Of a stretch of DNA of 64,000 bases, positions 21,626 through 34,515 are shown piece by piece (positions within the stretch are counted from its first letter, which is position 1; every line of letters starts with the position of its first letter). Under the pieces are notes generated by a model. That model made no database searches, was not told where the DNA came from, and saw only the letters and a program-made list of their open reading frames with translations. This DNA is from Penicillium oxalicum (taxonomy: Eukaryota > Ascomycota > Eurotiomycetes > Eurotiales > Aspergillaceae), in NCBI RefSeq assembly GCF_001723175.1, contig NC_064651.1, positions 3,348,001 to 3,412,000 on the forward strand. Direction: 5' to 3'. A program made the position numbers and the translations under genes.

Positions 21626-24193
21626 ATGTCTAGTCCGGCTAAGAAGCGCAAGAGGAATGCGCTGGATACATCGCCCCAGAAGACGCGCAGTATTGAATCA
21701 TTCTTCCAAGGGCAAGCGGCCAAGCGAGACAAGCAAGCAGGGCCCGAATCAAAACCAGAGTCAGCCCCAGAGGCGAGACTGGCGTCCGATGACTCTGAAC
21801 AAACCCAGTCGGACGAGGCTTTGGCGCGAAAACTGCAAGCTGAATGGGATCAAGAAGAGCAATTGGCGTCTGCAGACAAGAGCGCCGATGTTTCTACAGC
21901 CGGCGAATCCGCCTCAACCCTACCGGCTGCGCCAGGATCCAAAGCTCCAGAGGAACGTGCTGTGAAAGCTTCCATGATAGCTCAAAAGAAAACTCTATCT
22001 TTGCAATCATCCGCAGGTACAGAAGATACAGTTGCGCTGGCCGTTCCCTTTGATCAAAGCCCACAGACATTTGACGCAACGCGATATGCAGCCGAGCTTC
22101 GGTCGCACTGGGCTGCGGACGGTGGCGATGCATCCTATGCGCTGCTGACAAGGGCGTTTGTCCTGGCCAACGCCACCACAAGTCGAATCAAAATTGTGGA
22201 CACCTTGGTCAATTTCCTTCGAGTCTTGATCGAAGGAGATCCATCCAGTCTGCTTCCAGCGGTCTGGTTGGCGACCAACTCGATCACGCCGCCCTACGAT
22301 GAGAAGGAGCTTGGTCTGGGAGGCTCGGCGATCTCTAAAGCTCTCAAGAAGATCTACGGCCTCGATAGCCAAGGACTCAAGGCCCTCTACAACAAGCATG
22401 GGGACGCAGGCGATGTCGCGTTTGAGGCCAAGAAGCGACAATCATTTACTCTGGCCAAGCCGAAGCCTTTGAGGATCAAAGGCGTCTATCAATCACTCTT
22501 GAAAATTGCAGCTAGCAAAGGATCTGGCAGTCAAGAAGTCAAGCAACGGATTGTTGACAAGCTCCTTCAAGACACGAGGGGTGCTGAAGAGAGTCGTTAT
22601 ATTGTGAGGACACTGGTCCAGAATCTTCGCATTGGAGCTGTGAAGACGACCATGCTGATTGCACTGGCTCGCGCATTCTTGTATTCCAAGCCAGAGGGCG
22701 CCGAATTCACCATTCGGCCACGGGAAGAGTTAGCTCGCCTGAAAAAAGAGGAGCTTGCTGAGGTATACAGTAATGCAGAGGAACTTGTCAAGGCGTCATA
22801 CGCAAGACATCCGGACTACAATGACCTTGTGCCTTGCCTGCTCGAGATTGGCGTGAGGGAAGAGCTCTTGATCCGATGCGGTCTGGCTCTTCATATTCCC
22901 TTGAGGCCCATGCTGGGCAGCATCACACGGGACCTTGCCGATATGTTGACAAAACTCCAAGGGAGAGATTTCAGCTGTGAATACAAATATGACGGACAAC
23001 GTGCACAAGTGCATTGTGATGAGCATGGGAAAGTCTCCATCTTCTCGCGGCACTTGGAGCTCATGACCGAGAAGTACCCAGATCTTGTCTCACTTGTCCC
23101 CGAGATCCGTGGAGAAAGCGTGTCCAGCTTCATTCTTGAAGGTGAAGTGGTCGCGGTAGACAGTGAGTCTGGAGAACTCAAGACCTTTCAAACACTCACC
23201 AACAGAGCAAAGAAGAACGTCGACATCGGGGCCATCAAGGTCAACGTTTGTCTATTCTCGTTCGACCTCATGTACTTGAACGGTGAACCGTTGTTGAACC
23301 GGCCGTTTCGCGAACGCCGGGAACTGCTCCGGTCCCTCTTCGTGGAAATTCCTAACCGGTTTACCTGGGTCAGGAATCTCGACGCCACATCCACCGAATC
23401 GGAGGCAGTGCTCGAGTTCTTCAAAGGCGCCACGGATGCGAAATGTGAGGGCATTATGGTGAAGGTTCTCGACAATACCACCAACTCCAACGGCACAATC
23501 TCGACTATGGATTTGACTGGTACTCCCGAGGTCGAGGACGACGCCGCGCGGCCACTCGACGCAAGCGTTGACAAAAAAGGCGCCAAGGAAAAACCAACCC
23601 GTCGCAAAGCTCTCCTGTCCACCTATGAGCCTGACAAACGGCTTGAATCATGGCTCAAAGTCAAAAAAGACTATAGTGCCTCCTCGGAAACTCTCGATCT
23701 GATTCCCGTTGCTGCCTGGCATGGCAACGGCCGCAAAGCCAAATGGTGGTCTCCTATCCTCATGGCTGTCCGTAACCCGGAGACCGGCACTCTTGAAGCC
23801 GTGACGAAATGCATGTCGGGCTTCACCGACAAATTCTACCAGGCCAATAAAGAGAAATACGCACCAGGCAGTCCAAACGTCATCTCGCGACCCAGCTACG
23901 TCGATTACCGCGGAGAACCGGACGTCTGGTTCGAGCCGCAGGAGGTGTGGGAGATGGCCTTTGCTGACATCACTCTCAGTCCGACATATACAGCTGCCAT
24001 CGGTCTTGTGAGTGAAGAAAGGGGACTGAGCTTACGGTTCCCACGATTTTTGAAAGCCAGAGAGGATAAGTCCATCGAGGAGGCAACGACCTCTGACTAC
24101 TTGGCATTGTTGTGGCGCAAACAAGGGGAAAAGATTCAGGACCAAGCGGATTTGAATGGTACAGAGGAACAGCTGGGGTGGCAGGAGGACTGA
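21626..24193 (+). CDS. cdc9: ATP-dependent DNA ligase I (Cdc9)
   Basis: Joins Okazaki fragments and seals repair nicks in the nucleus. Intronless, 855 residues. The N-terminus carries a basic nuclear signal (KKRKR, 6-10) and a PCNA-interacting-type motif (SIESFF, 22-27) as in other ligase I proteins. The DNA-binding helical domain covers about 150-430. The nucleotidyl-transfer core has the catalytic Lys454 in CEYKYDGQR, then FILEGEVVAVD, FDLMYLNGEPL, EGIMVK (608-613) and WLKVKKDY (676-683), and the OB domain follows. Between EGIMVK and STYEPDKR lies a polar insert of about 50 residues (about 615-663) that looks disordered. The C-terminus after the OB fold is short. It is divergent from the RINT-1-like gene and convergent with the wall-protein gene. 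Confidence 0.96.
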   Translation: MSSPAKKRKRNALDTSPQKTRSIESFFQGQAAKRDKQAGPESKPESAPEARLASDDSEQTQSDEALARKLQAEWDQEEQLASADKSADVSTAGESASTLPAAPGSKAPEERAVKASMIAQKKTLSLQSSAGTEDTVALAVPFDQSPQTFDATRYAAELRSHWAADGGDASYALLTRAFVLANATTSRIKIVDTLVNFLRVLIEGDPSSLLPAVWLATNSITPPYDEKELGLGGSAISKALKKIYGLDSQGLKALYNKHGDAGDVAFEAKKRQSFTLAKPKPLRIKGVYQSLLKIAASKGSGSQEVKQRIVDKLLQDTRGAEESRYIVRTLVQNLRIGAVKTTMLIALARAFLYSKPEGAEFTIRPREELARLKKEELAEVYSNAEELVKASYARHPDYNDLVPCLLEIGVREELLIRCGLALHIPLRPMLGSITRDLADMLTKLQGRDFSCEYKYDGQRAQVHCDEHGKVSIFSRHLELMTEKYPDLVSLVPEIRGESVSSFILEGEVVAVDSESGELKTFQTLTNRAKKNVDIGAIKVNVCLFSFDLMYLNGEPLLNRPFRERRELLRSLFVEIPNRFTWVRNLDATSTESEAVLEFFKGATDAKCEGIMVKVLDNTTNSNGTISTMDLTGTPEVEDDAARPLDASVDKKGAKEKPTRRKALLSTYEPDKRLESWLKVKKDYSASSETLDLIPVAAWHGNGRKAKWWSPILMAVRNPETGTLEAVTKCMSGFTDKFYQANKEKYAPGSPNVISRPSYVDYRGEPDVWFEPQEVWEMAFADITLSPTYTAAIGLVSEERGLSLRFPRFLKAREDKSIEEATTSDYLALLWRKQGEKIQDQADLNGTEEQLGWQED

Positions 24194-24574
24194 ACAGACT
24201 GTGGACACTAGTCCGTCATGCGGAAATCGTCTGTCATCCAAGGCATGAACAAGTCTCCTTCGCCCTGTGGATTCGAAAGACGTAGACATACACCCAACAA
24301 GGGAGGCACTGTAATGGGTAGGATGGAAATTGTAATTAGATGATTGAGTAGTACAGTCTAGAACTGCACAACTATGGGAACAATGTGATATCAAGACGTC
24401 TCGCCCAGAGGAGGCAGACTTTGCATCCCATATCCGCCCATAATTAGTAGAAAGATAGAACATAATTCACCACATGATGTTGAACCATCAAAGCTCCCTT
24501 CGTGGCAAGCAAGCAGACCTTGGCAGCCATCAATGACTTGCCTGTGGGGTACTCGGTTGACTTCGGCTTGACGC
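24194..24574. other. 3' flanks between convergent DNA ligase and surface-protein genes
   Basis: This 381 bp stretch has no credible gene. AT-rich stretches such as TTGTAATTAGATGATTGAG (about 24329) and TAATTAGTAGAAAG (about 24441) could serve 3'-end formation on either strand. Confidence 0.45.
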
Positions 24575-26138
24575 TCACAGCACAAAAGCGCAAGCAAGCA
24601 AGAGCAGACTGGTAATCGTCAGCTTTTTCGAGATATCAAGCTGGTCGCCAGCACTGAAAGAAGGAGGTTCAGTCGTGGGGAGGGCGATGGCCGTGGTGCC
24701 CGCACCAATGGGCTGGTGGCCGCTACCAGACACCCCGATGCTGGATTGTTCAGGTCCAGCAGAAGCAGTCGGCGCGCCAATCAGTGTGGTCGCACCTGAG
24801 GTCATGAGAGAACTGCCTGATTCCAAAGACGCCTTCCCGCCAACCATTGTGTGTGTTAGAGTAACAGCAGACGTAACGCAGATGGAAGTGGTCTTCCAAG
24901 AGGTGCATAGAGTCGAAGTACCGCAAGAACCCGTTTCCACCTGGGACTCTGTGGCAATTTGAGTGATGGGATTCTCGAGGGAAGAGCTCACGTGGATCTC
25001 AGTTTCAGCCATGGAGGTCACTGGAGCAGAGCCGGGGTGGGTGCCAATCGGGATGATGGTGAAGGTCAATCCCCCCGTAGTCGAGCTCGATGTCGACCGT
25101 GGGGTCGACTTGGTTGGACTCACGATAGGAATGACAGTGAAAGTCACTTGGCCAGTAGAAGAACAAAGGTGGGAGCATGGCAGAGTCTCTGTCTCTGTCT
25201 CCGTTACCGTCCCAGGAGCGGGAATCGAGACAGGAACCGATGCTGTAGGAGGAGGGTTCACAGGCTCGGTGGTTGATTCACTGCAGGGCTCCATTTCAGT
25301 CAGCGTCTCAGTAACATAAACTTTGGATGTGCCACCGGGCAAGATCGAGAAAGTAACGCGGGTTACGACAGCCATGGTGGAAGAGCCGCCATGGGAAGTC
25401 TGCGAGGGTCCCACAGAAATGGTGACTCGAGTGACCTCAGTTGGGTTGACAGGAACGTCTGAGCTCTTTCTGGATGGAACAGGAACCGGAACATGAGTCA
25501 CTTCAGTCGGTAGACTAGTGGTCTTTCCGCTGTCGGTCGAGCTGATGGAGGACGGGATCCGAGTGGTCTCAGTCGGAGTGCCCGGAGTCTCCGAACTCTC
25601 ACTGGAGGGAACAGGGATTGTGACACGGGTTACTTCGGTTGGAATAGCAGGCACCTTGCTGGTGGTGCCACCAGTTGGCTCAATTGAAACAATGACACTG
25701 GTGATTTGAGTGGCAGTGGCAGTGATAGGGGCGTGGGAAGTGGCAAGGGAGGTTTCGTCAACATCTGCGGCAATGTCAGGCGATTCTCATGATGAAGTTT
25801 CTTCTGCTTTTGGTGACTTACCACGAGCATCATGAATGAACAGTCCAGGGGATATAGACTGAGCGTAATCCACTGAAGGAAAAATTTCAGCAGGAGAAGA
25901 TGAGGACAGTGATCAAATGGCTTCAGGGCTCAGCAATAGAACTTACTGCCATCAATGTGATGGACAACTGCACCACCAAGATGATCAAAGGCGCCGACAT
26001 CTAGTGAGCCCTGATTAAGCAAACGGATTCTCATAAGAAACTTATCATCATTACGAACGAACCTTGTGCGAGACTTTTGCCTGTCCATATCATGGGAAGA
26101 AAGAGAAACACCAGACGGAAAGTCATAGTGCAATGCAT
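24575..26138 (-). CDS. Ser/Thr-rich GPI-anchor-type cell-surface protein with tandem repeats
   Basis: Four exons (26138-26063, 26000-25947, 25872-25822, 25764-24575) give 456 residues. The first exon encodes a signal peptide (TFRLVFLFLPMIWTGKSLAQ). Exons 2-3 give DVGAFDHLGGAVVHHIDG and DYAQSISPGLFIHDAR. The last exon is a long Ser/Thr/Pro-rich stalk with about five imperfect repeats of PTEVTRVTIPV type (period about 30 residues), and a second pair of repeats around VTFTVIPIV and LTFTIIPIG. The tail is a short polar spacer and a hydrophobic end (LTITSLLLLACAFVL) that stops at the membrane segment, the usual GPI-attachment layout. The product is probably an O-glycosylated wall or plasma-membrane protein; no catalytic domain is seen. 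The first intron's acceptor (CTCACTAG) is chosen because it alone joins the signal peptide in frame. Confidence 0.75.
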
Positions 26139-29100
26139 TTTATCAACTGCGTTTAGGGGCTTTCTTTTCTGAAAGAACGAAGATGAGCCTTGTGAGAAAG
26201 ATCCAAGTCAATTAAGCGAGTGTGTTTTGGATGAGGGATGGTTTGAGAGAGAGGAAAGAAACAAAAGAAGGATCTGAGGGGGGAGAAGAGTACTACTACA
26301 CAAATTGAAGTCACGGGCCTGTTGCGTCAACAGGCGAGCGAGGAAGGAGCGACCCTTGTACTGGCTTCGCACTTGCCTCGACATTTCATAGAGGACAACG
26401 CGACAACACTGCCAGGAATAGAATTTGGCCGAATTTGCTTGTAAAGGCAGCCCTGGTCATTTCGGGTGTGTGCATTCCAATGATGGTGAGCAAACTTCCA
26501 TCTATAGCACAAATATGAATGATGAGGATGCACAGTGTTACACCCAGCGGAACCTAATTCAGGGTACACTATAATGAACCGAGAGAGTCTTGTGCAACTT
26601 GGACCACTGCAGTCAGAGAGCATCCCACCAATTTCCGCGTTTGAATCCAACATGATAGTGGCGCCCGACACAGGCTGTAGGTTATCTGCTTGGTGCGTAA
26701 GCGTCATGAGATTTCAGTCTTCGTGTTCAGACTGAGAGGTCCGGATCAAGCTCAGTGAATGCTTCAAACTTGTAGAGCAAAAGATCATACTCCCTGATAG
26801 GTCTCCATAAAACTTTTGATAGCGAAACCAAACGTAAGCAGAGATCTTTACCCGTAAATTTCTGGTTCAAATTTGATGAGGTTGTATGCCAGTCAAGCAT
26901 GCCGCGGAGACTCGATCACCCGAGTTTATAGTCGACTGCACACATTGAACGCCGCCCAATTCTCCACAGGAGGCGTCGAGATGTGGTGTCAGACAGGATG
27001 GAATAAAAGACACGACCAACTTGAGATTCTCGGGGTAAAGTCAGTAACCCGTACCAGAGGCAGGCGGCTTAGGTGGCTCATTGATTTGATTGTCTCGGGA
27101 TGTACATAATTGGCGGTCATGAATCGCCGATATAAAGATAGAAAAATTCGAGTTATACTCGTGCAGAACACAAAGGCCCATCAATGTGTCACGGCCTGTC
27201 AATGGAATCAATAGCCTTTCATGATCCACATGTCTGATCTATGACCCCCACCAGGTACAGATGGTGTTTTGGTAGGATCAATGTGATAGTGATAGTAACC
27301 TTTGGTAGTACATGGAGGTACTACAATCAAGCTGTCAAATGGCCGGGTGAGAGGTGGTTATCCACGCTACACAGCTCACCCTCAAATTTAAGACAGACTA
27401 CAGTCATTATCAAGGGGGAAAAAATTCAAAATTCTGCTAATGAGAGGGCAACTTCCATTGAGTATATGATTTCAACTCCAAGGAGGGTGACTCGATGTCA
27501 CGATGGAGCCAACGTCTCTGCAGAAAGTCTTCTCGGCATCACATGACATCCGAAACCCTGACAGGGCTCATAACCACACACAGTCACACAGGCCGACACG
27601 AAGCTCATACCAGGCCCACACGGTTCAGATCTTTGACACATCGATGGCTGAGAACGGGAAAAGAAAAACAAAAACAGAAACAGAAACAGAAAAAAAGACA
27701 ATTGGCAGACCTTATTCACTGAGGCTGCCTGAGCGCACCACTGAGCTCAATATTTTCACACTATTTGATATCATACTGAGAACAACTTTGGTTCTGTTCA
27801 TTTGCAAATCCATGTTGAGTCTCGAATCTCCAGCAGGGTCACCAAGGTTTGGTCCAGCCAAGAGGTGCAGGACTTCCAGCCATTCCTGCGGTACATTCGA
27901 ATCTGGTCCAGGATCTGCCATGCACCCCCAAGATGGGAGATATAGTCCCGATACTGTGGGTTTCCCGCACTAGAAATCCCCAAAATTCCCAGCCACACAT
28001 GTCATACGCACGATTGCGTGAGATCTAACTCACAACCGTGGTCGATTCGAGGTTTAATAACTTCCAGGACCGTGGGTGTAGTTTCCCAAATCTGTAAGGG
28101 GGAAAGAACCCACTTTTGATCGCATATGTTCTTCTACTCACCGATAACAATATCTGCGATCGCGTCCAGCCTCCTGATGCAGCTTTAGGTAATGGTGTCC
28201 GCATGATCCGGCCCATTCGTACGTCGTACTTGTAGCTTCTGCTATTACACTGCACCCATTTATATGCCGTTGAGATAGCTTCTTTCACCTCACTAGAAGA
28301 ATAAAAACGAGGCCCCTAGATTTCTCACCCCCTCCCTCGTATCTGTTGGAAGAGAGCAATAAGGACAAGTCACACAGCAGTTAAATTGACTTCATCCGTG
28401 ATTCCCTTACCCCAACTCGACCCAGAATAAGCGAATATCGCACCACGGTGCACGAGAGAAATCATCACGAAGCAGACTCTGTTCTCATCCCAAAACGGCT
28501 CGGAAGATACGGAAACATGAACCCAATCGCTTGTACATACCCGCTAGTCTCAAGGCGGCTGGGGCCAGATGCGTCTCGATAATATTCAAATCCTGAGGGG
28601 GAAACAAAAATTAAAAAACAGTTTTTTTTGATCGTGAGATTTCTTTCCCTTTTCTGTTCTACTTTTACTCTATCTAACTTTGTACCATTATTTGAAGCAA
28701 CATCCCTCCCCCCCCAAAAGTACAGTATCATCTGGTGTCGGCCACATGAAAGGTCCAGTCGATCGGAGATTTTCTCTTTTCTTTTTCGAGAAATTCCATC
28801 TCACCGCTGTCCACTCACAGACCGGAGAATACCGAATCAAATCCCGACAAGTCGCGCGCAAAGTGTTACCCTAGACCGTTCCCCTTGCCAATAGAGGGGA
28901 CGAATTATCCGATGTGGGTGCACGGCCGCTCTGCTATCAAGATGCTGGCATGAGATCTCATCCAGTCATAAAGCAGGATCAAGCTCCAGGATCACAAGAG
29001 GTGGAGATTTTAAGATGTGATAGGCATAGCGAATCGCGGAAGAAGCGAAGTCAAGCGTGATCGTTACCCGTCTGGGAGCGCTCCGCGGCGGGCGGACCAA

Positions 29101-30544
29101 GGAGAGAACGAAAGCGAGTCCACAGGCACGGTTGCTGTATGGGAAGAGTTATTGCAGTGGTCATGTGTAAGTGGAAAAATTGGAAGCTACTACACACGAC
29201 GATGTGGTAGGAACCATTGATGTACTTCCCCCGGAGTGTGCTATTGGGTGGTGTTGACTGTTTCGTGTACAGTTGTACAATCCAGTTGTGTACTGTTCGC
29301 ACTTGCCGGTGCTGGGTCGACGACGAGACTCGGTAAGGATGGCGTGTTTTTTCAGATGCCAGGCTCCGGATCTCTAGCCGAGTTCTTTGAATCAACCCCT
29401 GGTCTCCGCTACAAACGCGACTCGATAGCCTTGCACTTGAAGTCTTTCGTATTTTCCGAGAAATTTTGAAAAATAAAAAAATGGCGGGGATAAGCCCCGG
29501 CCGGCTGTACAGTACAATACAGAATGAACAGCGTTCTTTACATACTGTAAATTGCGCAAGTGCTCTGTATTGGTCACAAAACAGGATCACTGTAAATTCA
29601 ATCCATAAATACTGTATCAGCGTGCAGCATGCCAGGACGAAAGTATTGGCTTATCTCAGTTAACGGCTCGTCCCGCGTGAACAGATCTGGCGGTGTGGAG
29701 TATGACAGAGTGCCAGAGTGCCGAAAACAGATGCAAGCGGGGGGGGGGGAGGGACGCTGGGATTTGTGTCTCTATGTAAGATGTATCATACACAGAGGAC
29801 AGTACTGTATGTACTGTAAGAGCATGGAATGCATGGGGAAAATAAAATACCAGCAGAAGACCTGAAAAAACAAAACTTGTGATTACAGAATGACCTTAAA
29901 AGGGCGTTGTTTCCAGCGGGCCTCCAGTACATGTTCTAAACCCCTCGGTGGGATTCCCTGTCCCATCCGAGTGGGCCATGTTCACTCTTAGCCCTCAGGT
30001 GCCTTCCCCCCCCCAATACCGAAACGAGGGGACCCACTGCATACCAGGGAAGAAGTATAATGATGTCATTCATGAGGAGAGACGTGGGCAGGGCGGGGGC
30101 AGGAATGGGCGGTGATGAGCATTTGTTGGCTTTTTCTCCAAAGTTCAGCTGCTTGTCTCTTCCAGGCACGATCGGTATACTCAAAAAGGAATGTTTTGAG
30201 TTCGCATCTCACAATATGTGGGAATACATGTCAAAAAGGGCTGGGTAGAAGGTGGCTCATGCACCACAATTGGCACTCCTCAAGGTCCACCAAGCTAGCG
30301 GGAAGGGGACAGCTGGGCGCGATCCTCTGGGAACGCCAGAGAAGAGGGACTGAGCCGAGTCCACGGGTCCGACCAGCCCAGCACATATCCATGTGACAAA
30401 GTGTTGACTCCGGTTGGCTGGAAGGAGCTCCAATGGTAGTATCACTGGCTCACCACTAGTCACGACAGTGCAGCGTCAACATAGGTACTGCAAGTGATGT
30501 CCGTATACGGTATAGTAGATACAGTATGTTGCAGTCAACGGACC

Positions 30545-30567
30545 GGGGGGGGGGGGGGGGGGGGGGG
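30545..30567. repeat. Poly-G run (23 G)
   Basis: Uninterrupted run of 23 G on the + strand, read directly, inside gene-poor tract A. Confidence 0.9.
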
Positions 30568-32279
30568 TCACCATGGTGAGCCTCGTAGCCGAGGTACACT
30601 GCTCCCTTTAACGTTCCTTCTTTGGATTCCCTTATGTGTATATCAGGCAGAGTCAGGCTCAATTAAACCAGCGCGTTCAACGCCCTTCGGCGGGTGAGGC
30701 CAAGGCCGGGAGACTAGATCCAAAGGGGAACAGGCACAGTTGTGAGCAAAGGAATCGATCGGCAGGTACAGGAGATGGGGGAATGTTCTAGATCGCCGAG
30801 CGTCCCAGGACTCGATGGGTGGATCTGGGCGAGCCGGAACGGAAGAGGGCAATGTGCTCCAGACAGTATCTAGTAATCTACACTCTACACTATCACTTTA
30901 CACTCTATAATAAGATAAAGTTACCCCGAGCTTAGAAATCGGCAGTTTCCCAATATACTAATGCTACTTCTCCTCCACTGTATGAGCCTGGGATTGGACG
31001 CGACTACGCTCTCCAGCGATAGAAGGAAAGAGTTCGGGAGCCCTGAGACGAGGCAAATGTCTCTGATGTCATTAACATTACTTGGTACCTCCGATTTAGG
31101 CGATGAGGGTCCCGAGGTTTAGAGGTGGGTCCCGAAAACAATGTGACCCGCGAGACTCGTGACTCTGGAAGCCCGGACTTGAGGAGGGTCTACCACACGA
31201 ATTGGGTATAGGGGATCATAGTACAGTACAGTCAGCCCTCAGCGAGTCAGCGGTATACTAACCCTAAAACAGGTCTACAGGATGTACGGTATCGTGGAAT
31301 TTACATTTGATCAAGTTGCATTTGTACAGTATTTTATGATTATCCGAAAGTTATTTGCTGACCTACAAACCAGAGAGTGAACTCGGAGACTCGGAGCACA
31401 ACACTGGAGGTCACGCAACTCGAAATACTCGCATCGCTTTCTATTCTGACGATGGTGCGGGATCATGCCAGTCAAACCCCCATGGCAATCATAGTTTAGG
31501 AGAGGCTGGGACTGACATATTAGTACCAATACAGGTATAGTCCGGGCTGCGCAGCCGTGCACTAAACCCTAACCTAGTGAGACATACCGTGTTAACGCGT
31601 TGATCGAACGCGAGATTCAGTACAAGTTTCATGCGTATCAAAAAGGGAAAAAGATAAATAAAAAGCCCAGACTCGAAGACAGACGCGCAATGTCCGATAC
31701 AGTTCTAGCCTTGTAGCTAGGCAGGGCCAATGCATTGTTTCAGACTTTGGTCAAAGGTCATGCCGGTGAATATTAACTAGCGCCATCTGAACGGGAATTA
31801 CCTCTTGCGTGACCTCGGTAGTAGATGTCTACTGTAGATTCAAAATGACAGTATCGCCGTTCGTTACTGTCAATGTGCTGGCTGAGCTGGGGTGCAGGAA
31901 AGCTTTTTTCCGCACCGACGAATCTGTCTCCAAGTCGTCCCCGTTCACTGATCCACTGGTGAGGTGCACCTATCACGGACCGAGGGAGCGTTGCATCATG
32001 GCCGGCTTCATTCCTTTCTCAGGGAGCAACGGCAGTTGACTGCTGGGCCGGGAGAAAACCGCGTTCTTGAGGAAGTCAAGGTGGACGACTTGCTGCGAAA
32101 CTTGTCTTTCTTTTCTCAGTTTTCCGCTCATTCTCTTTTTCTGTTCTCCGATGTAAGAAGAAGACGAAAAAAGAAAAGAAAGGATTCCTGACGAGAAAGG
32201 ATACGACGTAGAAGACAGATCCTCGGATGAATGAACTTAAACGCGCAGCAACCGTGCCAGAATCAGCCAAGCTCACCGC

Positions 32280-32625
32280 CTATCGTGGCATCTCATCGAT
32301 TTCAGCATACGATATGCCTGGCCAAGGCCCACAGAAGGAGAACACAATGACAATGGGGCTGACCTGATCGGAAGTTAGGAAGCGGAGACAAGCAAATACT
32401 ACCATCTCTCCGGCAGCATATTTTGTCCAAAACGGAAGGCTCTGATATCCAATTCGGGTGATGGCGAGAGGGCGCTTGGACGACTGGGAACCGGGAGCCA
32501 TCGACGGTGATCCACGTATTAACCATTCTCCGAGCCGGAGATCTCGCAGGCTGATGCCAAGCATTTCGTCGGCCTGGGCATCCGACCAATCATAGAAGTG
32601 AAGGACACGGGGCCCGTAACCCTTT
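32280..32625 (-). other. Weakly protein-like open frame, possible gene remnant
   Basis: From about 32625 down to the stop at 32280 the minus strand reads VLHFYDWSDAQADEML, then GISLRDLRLGEWLIRG, then RPLAITRIGYQSLPFWTKYA, a composition more like real protein than the surrounding frames. A stop lies just upstream, preceded by a possible acceptor. The segment after AAGEM looks like a very short intron (GTAGTA ... CCTAAC ... CAG, 39 nt). I recognise no family. It could be the 3' part of an undescribed gene, a decayed gene, or chance. Confidence 0.2.
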
Positions 32626-34515
32626 TGGGAAGGATCTCAGCACTGGAGGGCCCCGGATGCCGGACCCACAGGAGACCCACAATCCACATGCATGAGAGGC
32701 GTCCCCATTCACGTCCGCATACCCATAAAGCTGGAAATTTGTATAAGTCGAAAAGGTGGCGGGTCACTTGAAACCTTTCTTATTACACCTCCCCGGAGAC
32801 CCAGGCCACACTCTCCCCCCATCACTTCTGGTACTGCAAGTCTCCGCAGCTGCCTCATCCTCCAGACTTTGGGTCTTTCCCCCTTCAGGACACGAAATCC
32901 CAAAGGGCATATAAGCGTAGTGGACCTACAGGAGTAGGAGATCATCGTCGAAGGCAATGGAAATACCAGAAAATTCCACATCTCTCTGTGGAAGAAAGAA
33001 AATAGAAATAATAAAAATAATAAAAAATAATGAAGAAATAACTTCAACACGAGACCAACAAATTAGCCCATGGCCCAGTCGTCTGATGGTCCCAGCAAGC
33101 CTTTTGTTTTTTCTTTTTCGACAGCGTTGCCGATTCCAGATCCCTGATTGCCGGGTTTAGCGTGGACATGGAAGGAGGACCTGTGGTGTCGCTTGCGTCT
33201 GAAACGCAGTGGAGGAGTGACACAGTGCAGATGTTGGCCCTATGCCTTCTATGCTGTGAGATGACAGGTCATGGAGGTTAGTAGGGCAGTGATCAGTTCG
33301 TGAACATGGACAAATGTAACCAAGGAAGCACCCGGGCACATCGGTGCCGAATCTGTTGAATCCTTCCAAATGCTTCCCACCTGCGAAGCTGGAACCCTGA
33401 GCTCTCCGATAGATTTTACACTCTACATCACTTGGAAAAAGAAAAGATAAATGGACATCTCTTATTACCTTAGATTCAAATAGTAAACCCAAAGCCCAAT
33501 AGGAGAACATGTGATCTATCTCAGCTATTCATCTACAGGCTCTTACTCGGCAATGGATGGAGGTGTTTCTCAGGAATTATATGTCGGCTGTGTCGCCTCA
33601 TCTCTATTTCACGAATTCAAGTATCAGAATTATCAGGGATCACAGACCGTTTATATGCGCCCCAGTAAAGAAGAGTTCACCATGAAAATGAAATGGAGAG
33701 GAGAGTCGGGAAAAAGGATCAAGTAGGGATATGGATGGAGCAACCGTCACAAAGCGAGACAGGGAAAGCCATTCGCTGAATACAAGATAGACAGACCGTG
33801 AACACATGAAAACGGAGTCACAAAAGAGCCGCACAGGTGGGATTGATGATTACCAAAATTTCAAGCCAAAACCAAAAAAAAAAACCTTTGAAACAGGGTA
33901 TCATCATCGTGTGCGTCGAGTTGGAATCAGTTAAGGTAGAAGAACACAATTGAGAAAAGTGTCGTGACACAGACCACCGACCAGATCCACTTGCATTGAC
34001 GACCAGACCAGACGCCCACCAGAGAATATAATGAACAACGCGGCAGGAAAGAGATCGTGCAAACGGAAAAAAAGGAAAAGGGATAGACCAACGCCATCAA
34101 TATGAGGAAAAGCAATGGTGAAGTGTGTCATCAAAAGGAAAAATACAAAATGACCAAAGATATGGCGACAGGGTATCGTTAGTTGGGGGGCTCGTGTATT
34201 ACCGCCCTGAACAATGACCTGTAAACGGTAGGAAACCGCCTTGCACAAAAACAAAGAGTAAAGATGAATCAGAGAGCGAGGAAAGCAAACCTTCAAGAGC
34301 AGAGCACCAAAAGGAAATGGGAATCGCAAAGCCGCTGCACACCAGGTGCGATACGCAGCCCAGGGAAGACGGCGGACTAGACATTGATCGGACGTATTGT
34401 TTCAAAGGGAAAGTAAAGGAGAAGGACAGAAACAGGCAGAGGGAGTCCTGAGTGATTCGTGGCTTCTGGGGGCGAAAAAAACACCCCATGTGAGGGAACC
34501 AGGAGGGTTTGGGAA

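Noticed and set aside
31259..31577. Telomere-like CCCTAA units near 31261 and 31566
   Set aside because: Only single, isolated units; no array that would mark an interstitial telomere.
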